A stretch of 64,000 bases of DNA from CAVYGM01 sp963768025 (GTDB lineage: Bacteria > Bacteroidota > Bacteroidia > Cytophagales > Spirosomataceae). The notes under the pieces are model-generated. The model had not been told where the DNA came from, did no database searches, and worked only from the letters and a program-made list of their open reading frames with translations. A program made the position numbers and the translations under genes. Numbering within the stretch: position 1 is the stretch's first letter; every line of letters starts with the position of its first letter. Shown here in pieces: positions 1 through 8,144 of this stretch. The stretch is taken from contig CAVYGM010000012.1 of NCBI GenBank assembly GCA_963768025.1, forward strand, positions 1 through 64,000, in the 5' to 3' direction.

Positions 1-325
1 CCGACTCGGGTCCACCTACGTGCGAGAGCCCGCAGGTTACGAGCAGCCCACCACCAAAGGTGCGGAGCCAGTCGATGCCCTTATCCGAGAAAGGTTGCGG
101 CGAAGTGACGCCTACGTGGCTTAACCAGGCAAGGCTATGCTGATTGTAAAAAGCATCGGCAATATCCATGGCGCGGTCAAGCAGTACCTTATAGCGCAGA
201 CCGGTACCGGTGTTGATCCAGGCAATGCGACTCCCCCGGCCCGGACCATTGTCCAGTACGGAGGTTTCTATGCCGCCCATTTGCGCGGGGTTTCCTACTT
301 TATCCAGTCCGTCTATATAGCCCAT
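1..325 (-). CDS. DUF4432 / aldose 1-epimerase-like protein, N-terminal part
   Basis: The minus strand is open from an ATG at 323-325 to the window edge, giving the first 108 residues. Segments such as GGIETSVLDNGPGRGSR and GLLVTCGLSHVGGPE match what I know of the DUF4432 family, a galactose-mutarotase-like beta-sandwich predicted to bind sugars. The rest of the protein lies outside the window, so catalytic residues cannot be checked. It is the last visible gene of a minus-strand run of sugar genes, separated from the upstream hydrolase by about 100 bp of repeat-like spacer. A role in epimerising a sugar or keto-sugar is inference from family and context. Confidence 0.72.
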   Translation of the reverse strand, partial: MGYIDGLDKVGNPAQMGGIETSVLDNGPGRGSRIAWINTGTGLRYKVLLDRAMDIADAFYNQHSLAWLSHVGVTSPQPFSDKGIDWLRTFGGGLLVTCGLSHVGGPES

Positions 326-342
326 ATTTTTGGGGTTGTTTG

Positions 343-417
343 CTATTAGGTCGTTAGGTGCTAGGTCGTTAGCTACATTTTTTCGGCTAATACCCAATAA
401 CCTATTACCTAATCACC
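343..417. repeat. degenerate heptad-repeat spacer, inverted pair
   Basis: The spacer between the DUF4432 gene and the hydrolase has units such as GGTCGTTA and GGTGCTA (343-374), followed by opposite-sense units ACCTATT, ACCTAAT and CACCT (385-417). The units recur about every 7 nt, and the two halves could pair as a hairpin. No coding capacity is apparent. Confidence 0.5.
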
Positions 418-421
418 TCTT

Positions 422-1219
422 TCAATTTTTACTTAACCAATCTGTTACCCGGGCGTTAAAATCTTCGGTTGCCTCAAAATGGAAGGCGTGGCCCAGTTTT
501 TCGTACAAATAGAGCTCTGCTCCGGGGATTGCTTCGGCAATTTCCTCACCCATCCAGGGCGGAGTGAAAATATCCTGCTTGCCGCCAATCACCAGGGTAG
601 GGGCCTTGATCGTACCCAGTTGGTCATATACCTCGTGGTTGATGCAGGCAGCCGCCTGACCGGCCAGGCCGTGCAACGGCTGTGGAAAAGCAGGGTCCTG
701 CTTGCGCCCTTCTTCCAGTTCAGCGCGTTTTTCTTCGTTGTCCCAGCTCGATTTTGAGAAAATCAGTAGCTGAATATACAGGCTAAATTCTTCGGGAGTG
801 AACCTCGCCTTGCAGTCGACCATGTGCTCAAAAATGCCTTTGGCCATGGCGTCGCAGCGCGCCCAGGGGCACATCAGTACCATAGAACTCACCTTGTCAG
901 GATGCCGCAGTGCCAGTTGCAAAGCGATGGCTCCCCCCATGGACACACCCACCACGCGGACTTTTTCAAGTCCCAACTGATCCAGTAGACCGGCGTGGTC
1001 GTCGGCCATTTCGGCGGTGGTGTAGTCGCCCGAAGGCTTGTCGCTTTTGCCCACGCCCCGGTTGTCGGGGAGGATGCAACGGTAGTGCTTCTCCCATTCG
1101 GCGGCATGAGGCTCCCATACGGACCCATCGGCGGTTATGCCCATGATGAGGAGCAGGGGTTCACCCGTGCCGCGCTCTTCGTAGTATAGGTTTATTCCGT
1201 TGGTTTGGATAGTAGGCAT
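422..1219 (-). CDS. alpha/beta hydrolase
   Basis: This 265-residue protein is a compact alpha/beta hydrolase without a signal peptide, so it is probably cytoplasmic. The nucleophile elbow GVSMGG places Ser93. Asp216 in the KQDIFTPP segment and His244 in KLGHAFH complete a normal catalytic triad. The segment PDNRGVGKSDKP after strand 4 is typical of the 3-oxoadipate enol-lactonase/esterase branch. The substrate cannot be read from sequence. Its place between two sugar-handling genes suggests an ester or lactone of a sugar acid, which is inference only. Spacers on both sides contain short heptad repeats. Confidence 0.85.
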   Translation of the reverse strand: MPTIQTNGINLYYEERGTGEPLLLIMGITADGSVWEPHAAEWEKHYRCILPDNRGVGKSDKPSGDYTTAEMADDHAGLLDQLGLEKVRVVGVSMGGAIALQLALRHPDKVSSMVLMCPWARCDAMAKGIFEHMVDCKARFTPEEFSLYIQLLIFSKSSWDNEEKRAELEEGRKQDPAFPQPLHGLAGQAAACINHEVYDQLGTIKAPTLVIGGKQDIFTPPWMGEEIAEAIPGAELYLYEKLGHAFHFEATEDFNARVTDWLSKN

Positions 1220-1226
1220 AGTTTAA

Positions 1227-1260
1227 AGCTATAGGCTATTGGCTGTTGAGCCGTCGGCTT
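1227..1260. repeat. degenerate heptad-repeat spacer
   Basis: Units AGCTATA, GGCTATT, GGCTGTT and a GGCTTTT tail follow each other with a period of about 7 nt just upstream of the hydrolase start. The unit resembles that at 4238-4347. Confidence 0.45.
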
Positions 1261-1341
1261 TTTAGTTTTAGCTCTTTTTGGTATTAAAGTGGTATATCGT
1301 TACTGCAGTAGACGGGCGAGCCGCCCACCACAGTACCACAT

Positions 1342-2172
1342 TTATTTCAACGCCGGTACCAACTCGTGGTTGATCCAGCGGCCGTCGTGCAGGGTTACGT
1401 AGTCAGGGTCTTCCAGCGCTTTTTCTGCTTCGTCCTCACACACAATCCAGCCCCGGTATTGCTTGTCTTTCAGCCATTGGGTAATCGCCAACAGATTTAC
1501 TTTCCCCCTACCCATGAGGGCAAACTCCGGCTCACCGTCCCAATCCTTGTAGTGGACATGGTTAATGAGGGAAGCATATTCCTGCATTTTTTCGAGCGGG
1601 TCCATGCCGCCGTTGATGATATGGCCCACATCGGGGGTCCAGCCGGTCACTGACGCATCCAGGCCTTCCAGTACCACCCGGTAGTCTTCGGCGGTACGGA
1701 TGATGGAGCTATGCGGAGAATTGGGGTGGAAGCTACAGGGCACTCCCTTATAGGTGGCGCGCGTAGAAATGTCGTTTACAATATTGACCAGACTCTTGCG
1801 GCGGTCTTCCAGGTCGTGCCTTCCCGTTGGGATTTGCACGGTACACAGGATAGCACCCGGAAAGTAGCGCAGCAGTTCGATGGCCTGATCGGCCTCGGCC
1901 CGCTCGGCGTCACTTTCCTGCGTGCCGTTCCACTCAAAGGGCAGGGAAAGCGCCGCCAGTTCGATATTCTGTTCTTTTAATTTTTCGGCTAGTAGATGCG
2001 GATCACGCAGGGAACCCATCCACGGAAAAATAGGCTGTATGCCTACAAAGCCCGCTTGCGCTACGACCTCAATCATGTGATCCAGGCGATTGGCGTAGGT
2101 AGCACCATTACCGCTCATAAACCAGGTGTATACTTCGGAGCCGAAACGGAAAGGCAGGGGATTTTGGGTCAT
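1342..2172 (-). CDS. sugar phosphate isomerase/epimerase (AP-endonuclease-2 TIM barrel)
   Basis: The 276-residue protein has the xylose-isomerase-like TIM-barrel pattern. Likely metal ligands lie in SFHPNSPHS, PDVGHI, NHVHYKDW and near the C-terminus in CEDE, an arrangement also seen in IolE-type inosose dehydratases and related isomerases. There is no signal peptide, so it probably works in the cytoplasm. It sits in the minus-strand sugar locus between the alpha/beta hydrolase and a ThuA-like lipoprotein. Proteins of this superfamily act on keto-sugars as isomerases, epimerases or lyases. The exact reaction cannot be decided here. Confidence 0.8.
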   Translation of the reverse strand: MTQNPLPFRFGSEVYTWFMSGNGATYANRLDHMIEVVAQAGFVGIQPIFPWMGSLRDPHLLAEKLKEQNIELAALSLPFEWNGTQESDAERAEADQAIELLRYFPGAILCTVQIPTGRHDLEDRRKSLVNIVNDISTRATYKGVPCSFHPNSPHSSIIRTAEDYRVVLEGLDASVTGWTPDVGHIINGGMDPLEKMQEYASLINHVHYKDWDGEPEFALMGRGKVNLLAITQWLKDKQYRGWIVCEDEAEKALEDPDYVTLHDGRWINHELVPALK

Positions 2173-2281
2173 AGGATTTTTGGGTTAATGGTTAAGAAGG
2201 TCAACGAAAGTGTAAAATTGGGGGACATAAAGCGCTAGTCTGTCCGCCCAATGATTGTATTGACCTTCAATGAAAACTTGA

Positions 2282-3346
2282 TTATTTTTTCTTTTTCTCA
2301 ACCACCTCACCGGGCATGATGAGCGAATCCCAACCCGCCAGATCGGAGGGTTTTACTTTTGCTTTATACCCGTTAAAATTGAAGGTCGTTGGCTTGTAAG
2401 GCCCCACGAAGGCGATGTTGTTGTTGGGTTTGATGTTTTTCTCCATGCCCATGGCCCAGAAAGACGCATTGACGAGCATCCGCCGGAAGCCTTCGTTGAG
2501 GATGTCCTCCGAAGCGCCGTGGGTGGTCGTGAAAGACCGGCCGCTCTTGCCTCCTTCTACCTTATACTCTTTGGTCCAGGCTACGGGAACGGGCTTCTTG
2601 GTTGGATCGGCGGGAGAATCGGGCGTCATGCCGTTCAGCGGCTGGTCGTAGGCCAGTATGGTACCCTTGGGCTCAGCGGTGTAGGCTCCCGACTGTACCC
2701 ACATATCCTTCACGCCCCGAAAAATCGGGTGGTTTTTTTGCGCATCATCCATCGTAAGCCGCGACGACTGCTTGTGATTGGCACCATAGTGGGTTACCCA
2801 GGTTTCGCCCAGTACATACTCGCCAAATCCATCCTTCCATTCGGTTTTGGGGCCGTTGTAGCGGTAGTCGTAGTGCTGCCAATTGGGGTTGTTCTTAATG
2901 TTGAAGGCGTGCGTGGAGGTACGCAGGGCCACGATGGGGCCCCCTCGCCGGATGTACCGGTCAAAGTGCTGCATCTGCTCATCGTTGAAATTGGAAAAGC
3001 GGGTGAACAGCACCATCAGATCGGCTTTGTCCAGAGCATCCAGTCCGTTGATGTTGGAACCTCCGGGCAGGATGTCGCCCTGCTCGTCGAGGGCAAAAAT
3101 CACCGTGCTGGTGAAACCATAATGTTTGGCCATAATCCGGGCCAGAGCCGGTAAGCTCTCCTCGCCGCGGTACTCGTGATCGGTGGCGATGAACACAATG
3201 TTTTTACCCAGACCGGGACCTTGGGTACCTTTGTACACCACCCGATGATCTGCCGCATTGCGCTGACTGTCCGACTGGGCGCAGGCTGAGATACCCAGTA
3301 AACTGAGCAGACAAAAGGAGAGGAGGAGACTCAGATTAGTTTTCAC
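2282..3346 (-). CDS. ThuA-domain lipoprotein
   Basis: This is a ThuA-like protein of about 354 residues (class-I glutamine-amidotransferase-like fold), with FIATDHEYRGEESLPALARI near the N-terminus and a C-terminal stretch on a ship-shape beta-rich extension. I prefer the GTG at 3344-3346: it puts the signal peptide and the lipobox LGISAC at the extreme N-terminus and falls 24 bp after the upstream stop. The longer ATG start at 3391 would overlap the upstream gene and put the hydrophobic segment inside. ThuA is linked to trehalose/disaccharide use in rhizobia. Here the protein would be membrane-anchored, facing the periplasm. A paralogue lies at 13466-14380. Confidence 0.8.
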   Translation of the reverse strand: MKTNLSLLLSFCLLSLLGISACAQSDSQRNAADHRVVYKGTQGPGLGKNIVFIATDHEYRGEESLPALARIMAKHYGFTSTVIFALDEQGDILPGGSNINGLDALDKADLMVLFTRFSNFNDEQMQHFDRYIRRGGPIVALRTSTHAFNIKNNPNWQHYDYRYNGPKTEWKDGFGEYVLGETWVTHYGANHKQSSRLTMDDAQKNHPIFRGVKDMWVQSGAYTAEPKGTILAYDQPLNGMTPDSPADPTKKPVPVAWTKEYKVEGGKSGRSFTTTHGASEDILNEGFRRMLVNASFWAMGMEKNIKPNNNIAFVGPYKPTTFNFNGYKAKVKPSDLAGWDSLIMPGEVVEKKKK

Positions 3347-3369
3347 AAAAATAAAGTTTGGTATATTGA

Positions 3370-4225
3370 TCAGAGCCCGTGCTTCTCGCACATGCTTTGA
3401 ATGAAGGTGAATCCTTGTTCGGCGATGTCCCAGGGTTCGTTATACTCACGCCAAACGCCGATGGAATTGGCGAAGTCGGGGTCGTTGCGGGAAAAAGCCT
3501 CGATGGTGAGCCACTTGTCGTAGTTGATTTCGGCCAGGGTGCCAAAAATCGTGTCCCAGGGTAGGTGACTAACGCCTGGGGTACCCCGGTCGTTTTCGCT
3601 GATATGGACGTGAGCCAGGATCGGGGCCAGAGTTTTGATGGCGCCGGCGTAGCTCTTTTCCTCGATGTTGGCGTGGTGAGTGTCAAACATGGCTCGTACA
3701 TGGGGATGCCCCGCCATTTTCACCAGTCGACTGAGTTGGTCGGCGGTGTTACAGAGGTAACACTCGAAGCGGTTGAGGGCTTCCAGCGCCAGGGTCACAT
3801 CGGCCTGTGCGGCGTGCACGCCGGCGGCGTGCAGTACCTCTGCCGCCCAGCCGTACTCCTCATCCTGCGCCGGACGCTTGGAAAAATGCGCATGGGCCGA
3901 ATGAAACGGTCCGCACAGGATGCGGGCACCCAGGTCGTGGGTGCGGTCAATGCTCCATTTGATACGATCCAGGGCTTTCTCTCGCATCAAGGCACGACTC
4001 GCTGACGGGGTTGGTGTCGGAGACACCACCGTGACGCCGGTCATTTCCAGGCCCAGATCTGCTCACATGCTTGCCAAAACGCTGGTAGGCGGCCGGATCG
4101 TCCGCCGCTCCCACGAAGCATTCCACGCCATCGTACCCAATTTTTTTCAGCCGATCGGCCAGGGGCATCAGGTCATCCGACACGACTGCCGACCATGCCA
4201 GCACATTAAATCCTATTTTTGTCAT
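3370..4225 (-). CDS. sugar phosphate isomerase / hydroxypyruvate isomerase-like, one frameshift
   Basis: Two overlapping reading frames make one TIM-barrel protein. The first (start ATG 4223-4225) opens with MTKIGFNVLAWSAVVSDDL and runs to FGKHV. The second continues with ADLGLEMTGVTVVSP and ends at 3370. Removing one base near 4060 (GTGAGCAGATC read as GTG GCA GAT) joins them into about 285 residues. Motifs GPFHSAHAHF, FDTHHAN, HVHISENDRG and TIEAF look like the metal and substrate sites of the AP-endonuclease-2/Hyi superfamily. No signal peptide is present. The frameshift is probably a sequence error because both halves are well preserved. Confidence 0.8.
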
Positions 4226-4237
4226 TTTTAATTTTTA

Positions 4238-4347
4238 AGCTAATGGCTGATAGCTACTAGCTGTTGGCCTTAATTTAATTCGCACCCTGGTGATTCTTCT
4301 TTTATCTATATAAAGCTACCAGCCATTAGCCAACAGCTATTGGCTCA
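4238..4347. repeat. heptad-repeat spacer, two inverted blocks
   Basis: Block one (4238-4269) reads AGCTAAT, GGCTGAT, AGCTACT, AGCTGTT. Block two (4313-4347) reads AGCTACC, AGCCATT, AGCCAAC, AGCTATT, GGCT. Units follow a 7-nt period, and parts of the two blocks are reverse complements, so a hairpin is possible. The spacer separates the isomerase from the DUF1080 gene. Confidence 0.5.
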
Positions 4348-4353
4348 GAAACC

Positions 4354-5127
4354 CTACATTTCTTTGATCCTTAAATTCTTATACTGCACTTTCATGGGTG
4401 GGCCTACGTGTACTTGCACGCCCAGTAAGCCTTTTTTCATGCCGTTGACGGCATCGTTATCCGTCACATCACTCATCAGCTTGTCGTTGATGTAGTGCTG
4501 CAGGCGGTTGCCTTTGGCGATGATGTGAAAGGTGTTCCAATCTTCCTTTTTGATTGAACTTTTCAATTCCTCCGAAGCACCCAGCGAGCTGTTTACTGTG
4601 CGGTTGGTCCAGTTGTTACGGGCAACTTTGGAGCGCACTGCTTCCGTGGTAGATTCACCTTCGTACGCATTGATGGTAGATACCTCGCCCCGGTACGCCA
4701 GGGTCGTGCGTTTGCGCTCCTCGTAGTTCTGACCGGTGTAGTTTATCTTTCCGTCGATGTCAGCCTGGTAACCGCGCAGGGCATAGGGTACGTCGGTGAG
4801 CTGATCGCTGCGGTAGTTGATGCCGGAGTTGCCGGCCTCAGTGATTTTAAATTCGCCTTTCAGCTCGAAATCGCCGGGTTGACCGCCCTGCCAAATAATG
4901 AAGGAATTGGTTTTGAGTAAGGTAGAAGGTGTGATCTCGCCCGTCAGGGTACCATCTTCCACGCGCCAGTAAGTGGGATCACCTTTCCAGTCTTTCAGGG
5001 TTTTTCCGTCAAAGATGGAAACAAAGCCATCCTTGCTTTTTTTCTGACCCACGCAGGAGGTCATACCCAGAAACAGTACAGCCAGAACGCAGGCAAGGGT
5101 ATGAAAAGGAAGTTTATTTTTTTGCAT
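4354..5127 (-). CDS. DUF1080 (3-keto-disaccharide hydrolase family) lipoprotein
   Basis: The 257-residue protein starts with a lipoprotein signal (hydrophobic core, then GMTSC near residue 25), followed by one DUF1080 domain: FVSIFDGKTLKDWKG, YWRVEDGTLTGE, GNSGINYRS and a C-terminal VQVHVGPPMKVQYKNLRIKE. The fold is a concanavalin-like jelly roll. Family members have been assigned as hydrolases of 3-keto-glycosides, and such a role fits the neighbouring ThuA proteins and TIM-barrel isomerases. It would act in the periplasm. The activity itself is inferred. Confidence 0.85.
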   Translation of the reverse strand: MQKNKLPFHTLACVLAVLFLGMTSCVGQKKSKDGFVSIFDGKTLKDWKGDPTYWRVEDGTLTGEITPSTLLKTNSFIIWQGGQPGDFELKGEFKITEAGNSGINYRSDQLTDVPYALRGYQADIDGKINYTGQNYEERKRTTLAYRGEVSTINAYEGESTTEAVRSKVARNNWTNRTVNSSLGASEELKSSIKKEDWNTFHIIAKGNRLQHYINDKLMSDVTDNDAVNGMKKGLLGVQVHVGPPMKVQYKNLRIKEM

Positions 5128-5217
5128 TGGTAAAAAGAGTAAATCGTTTAGGTGAGTGCCGGCGTATTCATAAGACTCAAAATCCCGTAGTTTCCCCTAC
5201 TGCCAGCAGGGCCTACA

Positions 5218-5258
5218 AAGAAAAAAGGACAGGAAACCCAGTGAGCTCCCTGTCCTTT
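5218..5258 (-). terminator. rho-independent terminator after the cytochrome c protein
   Basis: On the minus strand the stem AAAGGACAGG (5249-5258) pairs with CCTGTCCTTT (5224-5233) and is followed by a T run. It lies 10 bp past the stop of the 904-residue gene. Confidence 0.75.
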
Positions 5259-5267
5259 CGTAGTCAA

Positions 5268-7982
5268 TTATTTACCACCCTGACTCTTGGTCGCCTGAGC
5301 GGAAAACATGGGACTCTTTTCGTTTCCACCCGATTTTAGGTAGGCGATCAGGTCTTTCAGTTCCTCTTCGTTCAGGCTGTTGATCAGGCCGGGTAGCATG
5401 ATGGACATAGAAGCGTACTTGTTAGCCGCCACATCTTTCTTCGGAACCTTCACCACCATGTCGGGGGCAAAAGGATTTTGCGAAACCGTGAATGAAGTCT
5501 TGTCCTCATTGGTGATCCGACCCACGATAGACTCTCCGTTTTTGAGCGTGATCTGCGAGGCAGCGTACTGATCCGAGATCACCTTATTGGGTTCGATGAT
5601 GGATTCCAGAATGTCCTTGGTCGAGAAACGGGTCGCGAGCTGCGTCAGGTCGGGGCCAATGTTACCCCCTTCGCCGCGCATGACATGGCATCGGCCGCAG
5701 GTAATGGCATTGTACATATCCTTGCCCTGCTGGAAGTTACGGCCCGTCAGGTGTGCATCGTCTACCACGGGTAGGGCGGTGGCCACTTCCCAGCGCTTGC
5801 CGGGGCCTTTGGGGTATACGCTCTGAGCCAGATCGTTGCCACTTTTGGCCAGCAAATCTCCGCCCGACATCTTATCATAATCAGCACGCTTTCCTTCGGG
5901 GGCATTAGCCAGGGCCATCTTGCGGGCCTTATCCATGAAACCGATGTAGCTACGGCCGGCCTGGTAATCGAATGCCTTCCGGAACCACTTCATGTACCTT
6001 TCCTGCGAGGCAGGTGTCCAGCCGGTTTTGGCTGTCGCCAGCATCGTAGCAAGGTAGGTCTGCTGGGGGGGGGGCATTTTTTCCAACGTCTTGGCGATGT
6101 CCATCCCGTATTGAGGGTTCCGCATGATGAGGTCAGCGGACGAAGTCGCCGTCATTCCGCCGGGCATTACACTAGTATCTTCCTTCTTATCCATCAGCGC
6201 CAGCGTTTTCTCGATTACGCCGGGAGCTTCCATCGTGATCAATATCCGGGCGAGTGAACGGTTCAGTTCACCGGAGTTGGAAGGGTAGCTGGGGTTTAGG
6301 TAGGCAACAATCTGCTGCTTTTGGGCAGCATCAGGAGCCCCCAGGCGTATGTGGCTCAGCTCCAAAGCCCGGATCAGCTCGATCTGCATCGGCTCCGACA
6401 GGCTCTTGAAATTAATCTTCAGCAGATTGGCATTGAGCGCACTTTTTGCGCTTTTGGTTTCGGTACGTGCCAGCGCAATGGCGGCCTGAATGGCGGCTAC
6501 GGGATCTTTCTCGTTCACCGCTTTGTCCTGCCACTGGCTCACGGGCTGGTGCTCCAGCGCGATACGGGCCGCGTAGCGAATAAAACGGTCGGGGTTGTTC
6601 AGCTGGGGCCAGGCAGCGGCAACCGCCGCAGGGTTAGGTCCTTCGTGGAATTTTTCCAGGCTCCGGCGCAGCATATTTTCCTTGTTGACAGGCGGAACCG
6701 GTGCCGAGGATAGCATCTGATCAGTACCCGCATAGTATACCCGGTACATATCCGACTCGAGGCGACGACCACCCGTCAGGAAGTACAGGGCTCCATCGGG
6801 ACCAATGACACCATCGGTAAGTGGCAGGGGTACGCCGGACAAAAACTCTTCGTGATCGGCCGTAAAGGTGGAGCCGCTAGGCTTCAGGTGAATGGAGTGT
6901 ACGATACCGAAACTCCAGTCAAAAGCCAGCAGGGTATTCTTGTACTTAGCCGGAAACTTAGCGTTGCTGGCGTGCAACATGCTGGTGGGTGATCCCTGAC
7001 CGATGTTGATGATCGGGGGCATGTTGTCGGGCCAGGCGGGTGACCACTTGCTGTTACCGGTGCGCCAGCCAAACTCGCTACCGCTGGTAGCGTGGCAAAT
7101 ACGCGTAGGACGGTACCAGGGGGTACCGATGTCCCATTCCATGTCGGCATCGTACACAAACAGGTCGCCGGTTTCGTTGAAGGCCATGTCGAAGGCATTG
7201 CGGTAGCCCGCGCTTACCATCTCCCATTTTTTACCTTCGGGATCTACGTTGGCTACCCAGCCTCCGGGAGCCATGCGGTCGTTGGCGTGGCCGCGGGGAT
7301 CTTTGATGAGCGGGAACAGGTTGTCCTGCTGCCAGGTCTTGGGAATTCGGTATGCATCCATGTTAGGAGCATCGGTATGGTTACCCGAAATCACGTACAG
7401 CGATTTCTTGTCGGGCGACATGATGATGCTGTGGGGACCGTGCTCGCCGTTTCCTTCCAGTTCTTTCAGGAGGGTCACTTTGTCAAACTGGTCGTCGCCG
7501 TTGGTGTCCTGCAAGCGATAAAAGCCGCTGTGGCGGGGCAGCTCGGGGGTTTCCCGATTGTTGACCATTACATAGAGGCTGTTGAAAGCATAGAGCAGTC
7601 CATGAGCCGTACCCATGCTTTGGGCCAGAGATCCATCGCCGATTTTCAATTTTTCTACTTTGGGGGTTGTAGAAGCCGACCCAATAGCCGGTATGGTGAT
7701 CCGGTAAAGTACACCGTATTGATCGGAAGCGATCATGCGGCCTTTGTCGTCAAACGCCATGGATACCCATGAGCCCTGGCCATTCTCCGAAGGGCTGTAC
7801 AGGTGCTCGGCCTTGAAGCCGGGCTGCAGTTTCAGCTTATCCACCTTGGAGTTGTCAGGAAGAACGTGAGTGGGGGCGAAGGGGGCCAATCGGGTGTAGA
7901 AGGCCCCCATCACTGCTACTACACCAACCCCCAGGAGGGTTTTGGCAAGGGCAGAACGGGCAGATACAAACTTATTAAACAT
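5268..7982 (-). CDS. PVC-type propeller / HEAT / cytochrome c protein
   Basis: A 904-residue exported protein with an N-terminal hydrophobic signal or anchor (about residues 12-30). Residues about 45-430 look like the glucose/sorbosone-dehydrogenase beta-propeller (segments HGPHSIIMSPD and FGWRTGNSKW). Residues about 440-740 are helical and HEAT-like. A C-terminal cytochrome c domain has CGRCH at 762-766, GPDLT and a possible distal Met in SIMLPG. Proteins of this architecture are common in Planctomycetota and Bacteroidota. It probably passes electrons from a periplasmic oxidation, perhaps of a sugar. Substrate and cofactor of the propeller are unknown. A terminator follows the gene. Confidence 0.85.
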   Translation of the reverse strand: MFNKFVSARSALAKTLLGVGVVAVMGAFYTRLAPFAPTHVLPDNSKVDKLKLQPGFKAEHLYSPSENGQGSWVSMAFDDKGRMIASDQYGVLYRITIPAIGSASTTPKVEKLKIGDGSLAQSMGTAHGLLYAFNSLYVMVNNRETPELPRHSGFYRLQDTNGDDQFDKVTLLKELEGNGEHGPHSIIMSPDKKSLYVISGNHTDAPNMDAYRIPKTWQQDNLFPLIKDPRGHANDRMAPGGWVANVDPEGKKWEMVSAGYRNAFDMAFNETGDLFVYDADMEWDIGTPWYRPTRICHATSGSEFGWRTGNSKWSPAWPDNMPPIINIGQGSPTSMLHASNAKFPAKYKNTLLAFDWSFGIVHSIHLKPSGSTFTADHEEFLSGVPLPLTDGVIGPDGALYFLTGGRRLESDMYRVYYAGTDQMLSSAPVPPVNKENMLRRSLEKFHEGPNPAAVAAAWPQLNNPDRFIRYAARIALEHQPVSQWQDKAVNEKDPVAAIQAAIALARTETKSAKSALNANLLKINFKSLSEPMQIELIRALELSHIRLGAPDAAQKQQIVAYLNPSYPSNSGELNRSLARILITMEAPGVIEKTLALMDKKEDTSVMPGGMTATSSADLIMRNPQYGMDIAKTLEKMPPPQQTYLATMLATAKTGWTPASQERYMKWFRKAFDYQAGRSYIGFMDKARKMALANAPEGKRADYDKMSGGDLLAKSGNDLAQSVYPKGPGKRWEVATALPVVDDAHLTGRNFQQGKDMYNAITCGRCHVMRGEGGNIGPDLTQLATRFSTKDILESIIEPNKVISDQYAASQITLKNGESIVGRITNEDKTSFTVSQNPFAPDMVVKVPKKDVAANKYASMSIMLPGLINSLNEEELKDLIAYLKSGGNEKSPMFSAQATKSQGGK

Positions 7983-8098
7983 GAGCTGGTTATTTATTTA
8001 AATTCAAAAGGTCTTCATTCTTTCAGAAAAAAGCGGAGAATCCAGGATACTTACTTGTAAAAAGTACGAACAATTCAAAAATGGAATCCAAAAATCAA

Positions 8099-8140
8099 GA
8101 AAGCGGCAGGTCCGATGCATTTATCGGACCTGCCGCTTTT
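8099..8140 (-). terminator. terminator of the first SusC/SusD operon
   Basis: A perfect stem joins AAGCGGCAGGTCCGAT with ATCGGACCTGCCGCTT around a short loop, followed on the minus strand by a T-rich tail. It starts 5 bp after the SusD stop and so separates SusC/SusD from the cytochrome gene. Confidence 0.8.
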
Positions 8141-8144
8141 CGGG

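Noticed and set aside
343..417. Heptad spacers as CRISPR arrays
   Set aside because: Units are about 7 nt and degenerate, with no spacers of constant length and no cas genes.
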